From contig NZ_JBNAMV010000004.1 of the NCBI RefSeq assembly GCF_049705945.1, forward strand, positions 496,001 through 560,000: a stretch of DNA of 64,000 nt. Reading direction: 5' to 3'. This document shows positions 23,569-31,152 of this stretch, piece after piece (position 1 is the first letter of the stretch; each line of letters begins with the position of its first letter). A program made the translations under genes and the position numbers. The stretch is from Salarchaeum japonicum_A. Its GTDB lineage: Archaea > Halobacteriota > Halobacteria > Halobacteriales > Halobacteriaceae. The notes beneath the pieces were generated by a model that made no database searches, had not been told where the DNA came from, and was given only the letters and a program-made list of their open reading frames with translations.

Positions 23569-24318
23569 ATGACCGACACCACCGTCGACATCGAACGCGA
23601 ACTCGACCGAGTCCTCCCGGCGGAGGCAACAGAACTGCTGCCCGACCTCCGAGAATCGCTCGACGCCGACCACTGGTACGGCGAGCTAACGCTTCGCGTG
23701 CACGACACGCTCGCGAACACCAGCCACGACGGCGCGCCGACCGCCGCGGCGGGCGTCGAATGCCTGCGCGCACACGTCCGCCTCCGCGGCCGCGTGCTCG
23801 TCCAGTTACACGACGACGTGGCGCACTCGTTCACCGCCGACCCGACGCGCGCGCTCCTCGCGAGCGACCACCTCTACGCCGCCGCGTACGACGCGCTCAG
23901 CCGGAGCGACGGCCCGATAACCCTCTTCGACACCGTGACGAGCGTCTCCCAGCGCATCACGAGCGCGTTCGGCGCGCGCTACACGGACGACTCCCGGACG
24001 GTAGCCGACCCGGGGTCGCTCGTGGACGATACGACCGGCGCGCTCGGGGAGGCCGCGGCGACGGTCGGCGCAGTTCTCGCGGACGCGACGACCGCCCAGC
24101 GCGAGGCCGCTGGCGTACTCGGCCGAGGGCTCGGCGCGCTCGAAGCCATCCGGCGCGCGAGCGACTCGGAACCCGGGGACCGTCACGTCGTCCTCCCCGA
24201 TGTGGACGAATCCAGATTGGATTCGTACGCCGACGACCGACGAGCGGACGTCGAACGAGCGCTCGCCGACCTCGAATCGACCGGCGACGTGCGCGCGCTG
24301 CGCGCGCTCGCCGAGTGA
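23569..24318 (+). CDS. Conserved haloarchaeal protein (DUF7114-like)
   Basis: A 249-residue all-helical soluble protein. The stretch LLASDHLYAAAYDALSRSDGPITLFDTVTSVSQRITSAF resembles helices of the isoprenyl diphosphate synthase fold, but the two DDxxD metal-binding motifs are missing, so synthase activity is unlikely. I associate it with a haloarchaeal family (DUF7114) from memory only. A palindromic site sits on its promoter, so its expression may be regulated. The DUF6663-like gene follows 43 nt later. Confidence 0.6.
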   Translation: MTDTTVDIERELDRVLPAEATELLPDLRESLDADHWYGELTLRVHDTLANTSHDGAPTAAAGVECLRAHVRLRGRVLVQLHDDVAHSFTADPTRALLASDHLYAAAYDALSRSDGPITLFDTVTSVSQRITSAFGARYTDDSRTVADPGSLVDDTTGALGEAAATVGAVLADATTAQREAAGVLGRGLGALEAIRRASDSEPGDRHVVLPDVDESRLDSYADDRRADVERALADLESTGDVRALRALAE

Positions 24319-24361
24319 GGACTGCGAGGGGCTTTTACGCGACTCCGTACAATCCCGTGGT

Positions 24362-24925
24362 ATGTCGGAGGCCCGAACGACCGGCGAGTACCGGGTGCGC
24401 TCGCGGACACCAGACGGCGCAGGGTTCGTGCTCGTTCCGCTCGACGGTGACGACCCGGTGCGCGTCGAAGACGACGGCGACGACCTCACGCCCGGTAACC
24501 GCGTCCGGGCGACGCTCGCGTGGACGGACGGCACCGCGCGCTTCGAGGACTACGAGGTCGTCGAGGAAACCCGCATCACGTACGTCGGCGGCGCGACCGG
24601 CCTGTTCGAGGACGCGCTGGACGTCATGGAGGAGGCGCGCCGCGAGGGCCTCGGCGTGAACTCCCGAACCACCTACAGCACCGACGGCGAACCCAACGGC
24701 GCCGTCTACGCGTTCGCCGACCAACCCGGCGAGCGCGACCTCTACACCGAGTTCCGCGACGGTACCGCGCCGCTCGAACCGCTCCTCGACCGCCTCGACG
24801 ACTTCGAAAACTGTCCCCACCACGTCTTCGTCCTCGACCCCGCGGAACACGACTTCCTCGTGCTCTACCTCGTTCTCCGCCGCGACAGCGTCCTCGAACG
24901 CACGGTTCTGGACACCTACGCCTGA
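24362..24925 (+). CDS. Conserved haloarchaeal protein (DUF6663-like)
   Basis: A 187-residue soluble acidic protein. An N-terminal OB- or beta-barrel-like segment (GEYRVRSRTPDGAGFVLV to ATLAWTDGTARFEDYEV) is followed by a helical region with FEDALDVMEEARREGLG and a C-terminal part FENCPHHVFVLDPAEHDFLVLY. I recall this arrangement as a haloarchaeal DUF (6663). Function unknown. The ATG at 24362 gives the N-terminus closest to the family. Confidence 0.6.
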   Translation: MSEARTTGEYRVRSRTPDGAGFVLVPLDGDDPVRVEDDGDDLTPGNRVRATLAWTDGTARFEDYEVVEETRITYVGGATGLFEDALDVMEEARREGLGVNSRTTYSTDGEPNGAVYAFADQPGERDLYTEFRDGTAPLEPLLDRLDDFENCPHHVFVLDPAEHDFLVLYLVLRRDSVLERTVLDTYA

Positions 24926-24930
24926 CCGCC

Positions 24931-25833
24931 CTACGCCTCCGCGAGTCGCACGAGGTCCGTAAGCGTCTCGTTCACGGGCGTCTCGATGTCGTGCTCGCGG
25001 CCCCGATCGACGATTTCGCCATTCAGCGACTCGATTTCTGTTCTTCGTCCGCGTTCGAGGTCTTGACGCATCGAGGAGACGTTCTCGGCGGTGCGGCGGG
25101 CGACCCGCGAGGCGGCGTTGACGGGGTCGGTCGTGAGTTCGACGCCCTCCGCGTCCGCGACCGCGGCGGCCTCCTCGATGGCGCGGCGGAGTACGCGTTC
25201 ACCGGAATCGGTGTCGGCGAGGCGGCCGTTCGGGACGCGGGCGAGCGCGGTCGCGGCGTTGATGCCGACGTTCACGAGGACTTTCTCCCAGACCGCGCGC
25301 TCCGCGTCCGCCACAACCTCGGTCTCGATGCCGGCGTCGGTCAACGCGTGGGCGAGCGCGGTGGTCGTCGCGTCCGTGCTGGTGAAGTAGTTCCCGACGA
25401 CGGTGTCGCCGACGCCCGCGTGCCGGACGTGTCCGGGCGCTTCGAGCGTCGCGCCGTGGCTCGTCGTCCCCGCGAGCACCCGCGAGTCGGGCACGAACTC
25501 CGCGATGGTCTCGGCGTTCCCGAGGCCGTTCTGAAGCGTGCAGACCGCCGCGTCCGCGAGCAACGGTTCGGCGTCGGCGAGCGCGCTCCGCGTGTCGTAC
25601 GCCTTCACGCACACCAACACGATGTCCACGGGGTCGGCCGCGCCCGGGTCGGTCGTCACGTCCACCGCCACGCGCTCCGTCCGTCCATCCGGACGCGTGA
25701 GCGTGAGGCCGTCGCGGAGCGCGTCCACCTGTGCGCCCGGACGACCGACGAGCGTCACGTCGACGCCGCTCAGGGCGAGACGACCGCCGAACAGCGACCC
25801 GACAGCGCCGGGTCCGAGCACTGCGACGCGCAT
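24931..25833 (-). CDS. panE: 2-dehydropantoate 2-reductase (ketopantoate reductase)
   Basis: A 300-residue NADPH-dependent reductase that makes pantoate for coenzyme A. The Rossmann motif VLGPGAVGSLFGGRLALSG is at residues 5-23. QNGLGNAETI (about 99-108) and WEKVLVNVGINAATAL with the catalytic lysine (about 176-191) are characteristic. A C-terminal helical domain contains SSMRQDLERGRRTEIESLNG, the substrate-binding region with Ser/Asn/Glu. Length matches PanE (about 300). It lies 31 nt downstream of the HalX response regulator on the same strand. Confidence 0.9.
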   Translation of the reverse strand: MRVAVLGPGAVGSLFGGRLALSGVDVTLVGRPGAQVDALRDGLTLTRPDGRTERVAVDVTTDPGAADPVDIVLVCVKAYDTRSALADAEPLLADAAVCTLQNGLGNAETIAEFVPDSRVLAGTTSHGATLEAPGHVRHAGVGDTVVGNYFTSTDATTTALAHALTDAGIETEVVADAERAVWEKVLVNVGINAATALARVPNGRLADTDSGERVLRRAIEEAAAVADAEGVELTTDPVNAASRVARRTAENVSSMRQDLERGRRTEIESLNGEIVDRGREHDIETPVNETLTDLVRLAEA

Positions 25834-25864
25834 ACCGCGACTACCGCGTCCGCCTACAAAAACA

Positions 25865-26452
25865 CTAGAAGTCCGCTTCGCGGAAGGCCTCCTCTGCGTC
25901 CGTCAGGTCGTCCATTCGCGCCTGCGTCCGCGATTCGAGGGCGTCCGCGTGTCCGTGAAGCTGGTCGAGCGCCTCGCTCGACTGCTGTTCCTCCGGGGAG
26001 AGTTCGGATTCGAGCACGGCTATCTTCGACGTGGTCGCGTACAGGTCCTGGAGTTCGTCATCCAGCGTGAGCCGCGTGTGGAGGTCTTCGACGGCGTCCA
26101 CGAGTTCCTCGCGCGTCACTGGTTTGGTGAGGTAGTCGTCGAAACCCATCTCCACGATATCCGCGTCGGGTTCGACCGCGGTGAGCATCGCGACCCGGCA
26201 GTCGTAGCCCGCCTCGCGGATGCGTTCGAGGACTTCGCCGCCGGACATCCCCGGCATTCGGCGGTCGAGCAACACCACGTCCACGTCCTCGTCGAGTTTC
26301 GAGAGCGCGTCCTCGCCGCCGTACGCGGTGCGAACGTCGTACTGCTCGTCCAGCCAGATGGCGTACGTGTCGGCGAGGTCGGTGTCGTCGTCGACCGCGA
26401 GAACAGTCGGGGCTTCCTCGGTGTCGTCCGACGACGGGCGTTCCGGTGGCAT
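25865..26452 (-). CDS. Response regulator with HalX domain
   Basis: A 195-residue response regulator. The receiver has acidic residues VLAVDDDTDL (about 18-26), phosphoacceptor Asp63 in VVLLDRRMPGMSG, a Thr/Ser switch (AMLTAV) and a lysine in YLTKPV (about 112). The C-terminal HalX domain (about 125-195: LQDLYATTSKIAVLES... ending AFREADF) is helical. The protein has the complete phosphorylation site, unlike the two HalX proteins at 28924-30061. The partner kinase is not adjacent. It lies upstream of panE on the same strand. Confidence 0.85.
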   Translation of the reverse strand: MPPERPSSDDTEEAPTVLAVDDDTDLADTYAIWLDEQYDVRTAYGGEDALSKLDEDVDVVLLDRRMPGMSGGEVLERIREAGYDCRVAMLTAVEPDADIVEMGFDDYLTKPVTREELVDAVEDLHTRLTLDDELQDLYATTSKIAVLESELSPEEQQSSEALDQLHGHADALESRTQARMDDLTDAEEAFREADF

Positions 26453-26580
26453 GAATTCGGGAGGGCTACGTCGCCCCTAGTTACGTACACGTCACACGCC
26501 TTGTATAACCTTGTGGCCGGTCCGGGAATTCACGGACTCGCGCCGGATGGCGGCGAACAAATGGGAAAACAGCGTGCTAG

Positions 26581-26973
26581 CTACGATTCGGCGCCGCAGA
26601 CGATGACCGGACGGTCCGCGCCGAGGATGACCGCCTGCGTCACGCTCCCGAACAGCACCTTCCCGGTCGGCGTGCGCTTACGGGACGCGACGCAGATAGA
26701 GTCCACATCGAGGTCGCGTGCGGTGTCGAGAATGGCCTCGCTCGGGTCGCCGCTCGTCTCGTGCAGCGTCACTTCGATGCCGGCGTCCTCCAGCGAGTCC
26801 TTGGCGTGTCGCGCGGACGCGAGTTGGCCGATGGACGCCCCCGTGGGGTTGTCCTGGAAGTCGTGGAAGACGTGCGCGTGAATCTCGTCCTGTCCGGGGA
26901 GGTCGAGCACCGCGTCCACCTGGGCCTCCGCGTGTTCGTCCTTCTCGTCGACCGCGAGCAGTATCTCGTACAT
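26581..26973 (-). CDS. Universal stress protein (UspA family)
   Basis: A 130-residue protein of the UspA fold starting MYEILLAVDEKDEHAE. The ATP-binding segment near the C-terminus is GKVLFGSVTQAVILGADRPVIV, with the G-x4-G-S core of ATP-binding Usps. A central helix pair and SICVASRKRTPTG precede it. It probably acts under stress. The ATG at 26973 gives the standard N-terminus; the in-frame upstream extension is not protein-like. Confidence 0.85.
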   Translation of the reverse strand: MYEILLAVDEKDEHAEAQVDAVLDLPGQDEIHAHVFHDFQDNPTGASIGQLASARHAKDSLEDAGIEVTLHETSGDPSEAILDTARDLDVDSICVASRKRTPTGKVLFGSVTQAVILGADRPVIVCGAES

Positions 26974-27079
26974 CGTCCCGGTGTGCGTTCCCGATGCACA
27001 AACCGCTTGTGGGTGACTCGCACTCCGAGTCGCAGTCGACGAACGCACCGCTTACGGCGCTCCGCCGGAAATCCCGGGT

Positions 27080-27619
27080 ATGGCCGAATCCGACCTCGAC
27101 CTCGACGCGTGGCGCGAGCGCGTCAGCGAGCACCGCGCGGAGAAGCGCCGGTTCGTCCGGGAGAACATGGAACTTCCCGAGACCGGCGACGACCTCGAAT
27201 TCTACGACATCGACCCCGAGTTCCGGGTGGTCGCGCGCCTCCAGCGCGCCCAGAACCCCGAGGTCGTCCGGGTGGAACTCACGCGCGGCCCCGCGGCGGA
27301 GTACGAGCGCGCCGCGACGCTCGGATTCACGCTCGACGGCGACCACCACGTGCTCGCGGCGTACCACGCGCCGAACCAAGACGGCCTGTTCGTGCCGTTC
27401 ACGGACGAAACGAGCGGCGACGAAACCCCCCAAATCGGGCGGTACGTCGAGCTCGATGTCGAGGGCGTGGAGTCGGGGAGCCAGGTCGCGCTGGACTTCA
27501 ACCTCGCCTACCTGCCCTTCTGCGTGCTGGACGAGAGCTACGCGAGCCCCGTGCCACCGGAACAGAATCACGTACCGGCGGCTATCCGAGCGGGTGAGAA
27601 GCACGTCGAAATCGAGTAG
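27080..27619 (+). CDS. DUF1684 family protein
   Basis: A 179-residue soluble protein. It matches the DUF1684 pattern: N-terminal WRERVSEHRAEKRRF, central beta-rich region, and the C-terminal signature VALDFNLAYLPFCVLDESYASPVPPEQN, which contains the conserved D-x-N-x-A-Y-x-P-x-C motif followed by P-x-P-x-x-N. The family is widespread but biochemically undescribed. Transcribed divergently from the Usp gene. Confidence 0.75.
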   Translation: MAESDLDLDAWRERVSEHRAEKRRFVRENMELPETGDDLEFYDIDPEFRVVARLQRAQNPEVVRVELTRGPAAEYERAATLGFTLDGDHHVLAAYHAPNQDGLFVPFTDETSGDETPQIGRYVELDVEGVESGSQVALDFNLAYLPFCVLDESYASPVPPEQNHVPAAIRAGEKHVEIE

Positions 27620-27673
27620 TCAAAATACGAACAGAAGAACGGAGAGAGCGAGAGTCAGCGACCGCCGGCGGTG

Positions 27674-28645
27674 TTACGCGCCGACCTCGGTGGCTTCCAG
27701 GAGTTCCTGGTAGCGGTTGCGGATGGTGACTTCGCTCACGTCGGTCACGGCGCTGACCTCGCTCTGCGTGACCTTCTGGTTCACGAGCAGGCTCGCGGCG
27801 TAAATCGCGGCGGCGGCGAGGCCGACAGGCGACTTCCCGCTGGTGACGCCCTGTTCCTGTGCGTTCGAGAGGAGTTCGCGGGCGCGGCGTTCGACCTCGT
27901 CGCTGAGGTCGAGTTCGCTCGCGAACCGGGGGACGTAGCTCGCGGGGTCGGCGGGCGCGACTTCGAGGCTGAGTTCGCGCACGATGTAGCGATAGGTGCG
28001 CTTGAACTCCATCTCGTCGATGCGGCTGACGGTCGCGACCTCGTCGATGCTGCGCGGCGTCTGCATCTGGCGGGCCGCCGCGTAGACGGACGCGGTGGCG
28101 ACGCCCTCGATGCTGCGGCCGGGGAGGAGGTCCTCGTCGAGCGCGCGGCGATAGATGACGGACGCCGTCTCGCGGACTTCCTTCGGGAGGCCGAGGGCGC
28201 TGCTCATGCGTTCGATTTCGCCGAGCGCCTGCTTCAGATTCCGCTCCTTGCTGTTCCGGGTGCGGAAGCGCTCGTTCCAGGTGCGCAGGCGCTGCATCTT
28301 CTGGCGCTGGCGGGAACTCAGGCTGTTGCCGTAGGCGTCCTTGTCCTGCCAGCCGATGTTGGTGGAGAGGCCCTTGTCGTGCATCATGTTCGTCGTCGGC
28401 GCACCCACCCGAGATTTCTCGTCCTTCTCGGCGGAGTCGAACGCCCGCCACTCCGGCCCACGGTCGATGCCGTTCTCCTCGATGACCAGGCCGCATTCCG
28501 AACAGATGGTCTCGCCGTGTTCCTCGTCGTTGACGAGCTTCCCATCACATTCGGGACACGTGTTGGTGTGTTCCTGTTCGTCGCTGGTCTCTTCCTCGGT
28601 GCGCTGGCGGTCGCTGGAGTACGTTCGTATCGTTGTCTCGCTCAT
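27674..28645 (-). CDS. tfb: Transcription initiation factor TFB
   Basis: A 323-residue TFIIB homologue that brings RNA polymerase to the TBP-bound promoter. The zinc ribbon has CPEC and CSEC pairs (about 31-34 and 50-53), followed by the B-reader/finger region RGPEWRAFD. Two cyclin-like repeats follow at about 125-215 and 220-315. Haloarchaea carry several TFB paralogues and this is a complete one. A GGAG sequence 7 nt before the ATG and distant TATA-like elements suggest a leadered, possibly regulated message, and two inverted repeats lie upstream. Confidence 0.93.
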   Translation of the reverse strand: MSETTIRTYSSDRQRTEEETSDEQEHTNTCPECDGKLVNDEEHGETICSECGLVIEENGIDRGPEWRAFDSAEKDEKSRVGAPTTNMMHDKGLSTNIGWQDKDAYGNSLSSRQRQKMQRLRTWNERFRTRNSKERNLKQALGEIERMSSALGLPKEVRETASVIYRRALDEDLLPGRSIEGVATASVYAAARQMQTPRSIDEVATVSRIDEMEFKRTYRYIVRELSLEVAPADPASYVPRFASELDLSDEVERRARELLSNAQEQGVTSGKSPVGLAAAAIYAASLLVNQKVTQSEVSAVTDVSEVTIRNRYQELLEATEVGA

Positions 28646-28712
28646 GGTGAATCTCCGAAAGCGAGGGAAAGTTTCAAACGCCTTTCCCTCACGCTTCCTA
28701 ACCATCGATAGG

Positions 28713-28738
28713 TGCGAAACAAACTTAAACCTTTCGCA
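28713..28738 (-). promoter_or_regulatory. Dyad around TATA-like element upstream of tfb
   Basis: A perfect 7-bp inverted repeat, TGCGAAA (28713-28719) and TTTCGCA (28732-28738), brackets a TATA-like sequence (GGTTTAAGTTTG on the minus strand). It lies 68-93 nt before the tfb start. A second hairpin is immediately next to it (28741-28765). Confidence 0.5.
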
Positions 28739-28740
28739 AA

Positions 28741-28765
28741 CCTTGTGTAACCCTAACACACAAGG
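28741..28765. promoter_or_regulatory. Inverted repeat between tfb and the pseudo-receiver genes
   Basis: CCTTGTGT (28741-28748) and ACACAAGG (28758-28765) form a perfect 8-bp inverted repeat with a 9-nt AT-rich centre. The site is about 100 nt before tfb and 160 nt before the divergent gene at 28924, and could serve either. Confidence 0.45.
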
Positions 28766-28923
28766 ATTGCCGGTATGAGGTTCCTACGCCCCACATCCAG
28801 CCTTTTTAGCCCGGCCGAAACTTCGCCGGTTCGAACGTAAGGTTTAGAACCCACCTACGGAACCCACCCATCGCCTGTCAGACCAATAATTTTATCCCCA
28901 AATGGGAAGAAGATTATCCTCGT
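28766..28923. other. Rest of the tfb divergent intergenic region
   Basis: A stem with one bulge (CCGGC...GCCGG, 28811-28829) and a near-repeat GAACCCACC at about 28847 and 28860 are visible. ATTTTAT (28889-28895), 29-35 nt before the ATG at 28924, is the probable TATA box of that gene. No gene or RNA is recognised. Confidence 0.4.
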
Positions 28924-29523
28924 ATGGTGGGGAAAACGCCGCGTGCAACCGTTCTCGTCGTCGACAACGCCGACCGACACGACCGCTACCAGTCGTGGCT
29001 CCCGGGCTACGAGGTCCGCACCGCCGAAACCGAGCAGGCGGCCGCGGACGCCATCTCGGACGACGTACACGTCCTCCTCCTCGGCGCGGGCCGACACGGG
29101 GACGGCGCCGCCCTCGTCGCGCAAAGCCACCGTCACGGCGCACGCGTCGCCCTACTCGGCGCCGACCGGAACGCCACCACCCGTGGCCCGGACGCGTGCA
29201 TCCCCGACCCCGTCGACCGAGAGAGCGTCGCGACCACCGTCGAATCCCTGCTCGCGCACACCGCGTACGACGCCGACCTCGACGAACTCTTCGCGCTGTG
29301 CAAGCGCCGCGCCGACCTCATAGACGGGACCACAGACCGCTCCGAGGCGGTCAGCGCGCTCTCCCGTCGCATCGACGCCGTCGCCGCTGCGCTCGACACG
29401 ACGGTCGCCGAGTTCGCGGCCGACGACTTCCGCGCCGCCTTCCGCGATGTCGACACCGCACGGGTGAACGACGAAACCGGAAGAGGGCGTCGACGGAAGA
29501 CTTATTCACACAGAACGCAGTGA
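28924..29523 (+). CDS. Degenerate receiver plus HalX-like domain protein (first of a tandem pair)
   Basis: A 199-residue protein. Residues 9-115 have receiver-like strands and helices (TVLVVDNADRHD, then VHVLLLGAGRHGDG), but the phosphoacceptor position falls on Gly54, the Thr/Ser switch is Gly (ALLGAD) and the conserved Lys is replaced (ACIPDP). It therefore cannot be a normal phosphorylated receiver. The C-terminal part (about 118-177: LDELFALCKRRADLI... ending DDFRAAFRDVD) resembles HalX. A basic tail follows. It likely binds a partner constitutively. The second copy follows 19 nt later. Confidence 0.65.
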   Translation: MVGKTPRATVLVVDNADRHDRYQSWLPGYEVRTAETEQAAADAISDDVHVLLLGAGRHGDGAALVAQSHRHGARVALLGADRNATTRGPDACIPDPVDRESVATTVESLLAHTAYDADLDELFALCKRRADLIDGTTDRSEAVSALSRRIDAVAAALDTTVAEFAADDFRAAFRDVDTARVNDETGRGRRRKTYSHRTQ

Positions 29524-29542
29524 CACAAACCGAGAAGCGACG

Positions 29543-30061
29543 ATGCCGGAACGCGCTGACACGGTAGCGGTGCTCGCGCTGGGCGACCCACAGGACTCGG
29601 TACGCCAGTACGCCGCGAGCGCCGACCACGACGTGCAGACCGGCGCTACGCTCGACGACGTGGACGACACCATCGACGTCGTCGTGCTCGACGACACCGC
29701 CGACCTCGCGCTCCACCGGGTCGTCGAACACGTGCGAACGCACGGCTACGACTGCGGTATCCTCCTTCTGAGCGACCACGACGAGACCACGCGCGGCGTC
29801 GACCACGCGCTCCCCGGGACGGCGTCCGCGGACGAGATTCGGGCGGGCGTCCTGCGGGTCGCACGCCGCGTCGCGTACGAGGTCGTCGTCGACGACCTCT
29901 TCGACCTCTGCGAGCGCCGCGCCGACCTCCTCACCGACGGCGACGAGGACGCGCTCGACGACGTGGCAGAACGCATCCGCGAGCGCCGCGACTGCACGGA
30001 CGATATCTCGACGGAATTCGACGACGCCGACTACCGCGCGGTGTTCCGCGACCTCGACTAG
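29543..30061 (+). CDS. Second degenerate receiver plus HalX-like domain protein
   Basis: A 172-residue protein, paralogous in layout to its upstream neighbour. An Asp is present at the phosphoacceptor position (Asp50 in VVVLDDTADLAL), but the N-terminal acidic pair is reduced to LALGDP and the K-P loop is LPGTAS, so phosphorylation is doubtful. The HalX-like part is VDDLFDLCERRADLL (about 117-131) and ends DADYRAVFRDLD. It starts 19 nt after the first gene, surely the same transcript, and its end overlaps the convergent gene by 4 nt. Function inferred as signalling only. Confidence 0.6.
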   Translation: MPERADTVAVLALGDPQDSVRQYAASADHDVQTGATLDDVDDTIDVVVLDDTADLALHRVVEHVRTHGYDCGILLLSDHDETTRGVDHALPGTASADEIRAGVLRVARRVAYEVVVDDLFDLCERRADLLTDGDEDALDDVAERIRERRDCTDDISTEFDDADYRAVFRDLD

Positions 30062-30492
30062 CCGTCCAGGTCGCGCGCGATGTCCGCGAGGCTGTCACTC
30101 GGTTTCTCGGTCGCGTCGTAGTACGCGGTCGTCCCCGGTTCGCGGAGGCCGTACGCGTACCCCTCTTCGACGATGTCGACGTACACCGACCGCCCGATGT
30201 CGAGGTCGGTGCCGTCGAGCCACGAAATCAGGTGGTTCTCGCCCTCACCGGGGGCTCGCGCGAGCCGCGGCGTCTCGTACGCGCCCCGAATCACCGGCGT
30301 GCCGCCGCTCTCCTCGATGCGAACGCGGTACTCGGTACCGTCGAGAACGAGTCGAACGACCTCCCCGACCGGGACGCGCGCGGCGTCGTCCGCGGGGAGT
30401 TCTATCTGGGGTCGCGTCGTGCCGCCGTACCGGCCGATGGTCGCGGTGACCGTTTCGACCGCGGGGTTGTCGGACGCGATTCGATCGGACAT
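30058..30492 (-). CDS. Conserved haloarchaeal protein (DUF7112-like)
   Basis: A 144-residue soluble beta-rich protein with VTATIGRYGGTTRPQIELP at the N-terminus and GENHLISWLDGTDLDIGRSV in the middle. It resembles a haloarchaeal family I recall as DUF7112; function unknown. A CTTTTC element on the minus strand about 26 nt before the ATG may be its TATA box. Confidence 0.6.
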   Translation of the reverse strand: MSDRIASDNPAVETVTATIGRYGGTTRPQIELPADDAARVPVGEVVRLVLDGTEYRVRIEESGGTPVIRGAYETPRLARAPGEGENHLISWLDGTDLDIGRSVYVDIVEEGYAYGLREPGTTAYYDATEKPSDSLADIARDLDG

Positions 30493-30529
30493 AGCCGAGG
30501 AAGGTATCGCGGGGAGAAAAGTCGTGCGT

Positions 30530-30799
30530 CTACCGGTCGGACCGCCACGCGCTGAACCGGATGTACGCGTAGAGAACGACGCCCGTGAGCCCGAACAGGA
30601 GTCCGAACCAGATGAGCATCGCGGCGACGACCTGCGCCAAGTCGTTCCCGAAGAACTTCGCGATAGCGAACCCGAGCGCGATGACGAGCACGTCCACGAG
30701 CACGAGCTTCAGCTTGAACTGGTTCAGGTAGACCCACTGAAATACCGGGTTCGGGTCCCCGGCTTCCTCCGCCGTGTTCGCGTCTGAAAGTCCAACCAT
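30530..30799 (-). CDS. Small membrane protein, unknown function
   Basis: An 89-residue protein with a soluble N-terminus (about 25 residues) and two hydrophobic helices at about 31-49 and 57-80 separated by FFGNDLAQ. The C-terminus is basic (FSAWRSDR). I cannot assign a family. It lies 37 nt upstream of the DUF7112-like gene on the same strand. Confidence 0.6.
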   Translation of the reverse strand: MVGLSDANTAEEAGDPNPVFQWVYLNQFKLKLVLVDVLVIALGFAIAKFFGNDLAQVVAAMLIWFGLLFGLTGVVLYAYIRFSAWRSDR

Positions 30800-30894
30800 A
30801 CCCCGAGGTAGGACTGAGAGACTCTATAAGTCCGGGGTTTCGCGGCGCACGCTCGAACGCGGCGCTTTTCACGCCACGCGCCCAACCCGAGAGT

Positions 30895-31104
30895 ATGGCC
30901 GCGCCAACGCCGGAGGACGACCGCGAGACCGGCTCCCGGAAGCGGGCGTTCCTCTACATCTCGCCGTTCCTCGCGCTCGGCATCGCGGACGTCGTCCTCC
31001 TCCTCCTGTGGGGACTCGACGGGCTCTGGGGGTTCATGATTCTCCCCCCGATTCTCTTCATCAGCACCATCGGCTGGATCGCTCTCCGATACGGCTTCGT
31101 CTAG
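30895..31104 (+). CDS. Small two-helix membrane protein
   Basis: A 69-residue protein with a charged N-terminus (TPEDDRETGSRKRAF) and two hydrophobic helices (about 19-37 and 44-65). I do not recognise it. It is followed after 48 nt by the stop of the convergent histidine kinase. Confidence 0.55.
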   Translation: MAAPTPEDDRETGSRKRAFLYISPFLALGIADVVLLLLWGLDGLWGFMILPPILFISTIGWIALRYGFV

Positions 31105-31152
31105 ACGCCGAGCGCCACGTCACCCGCTCTCCGGACGAAGCCGTACACGGGT

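Noticed and set aside
28828..28836. GGTTCGAAC resembling a tRNA T-arm
   Set aside because: No acceptor stem, D-arm or anticodon arm can be built around it; it is just a short palindrome in an intergenic region.
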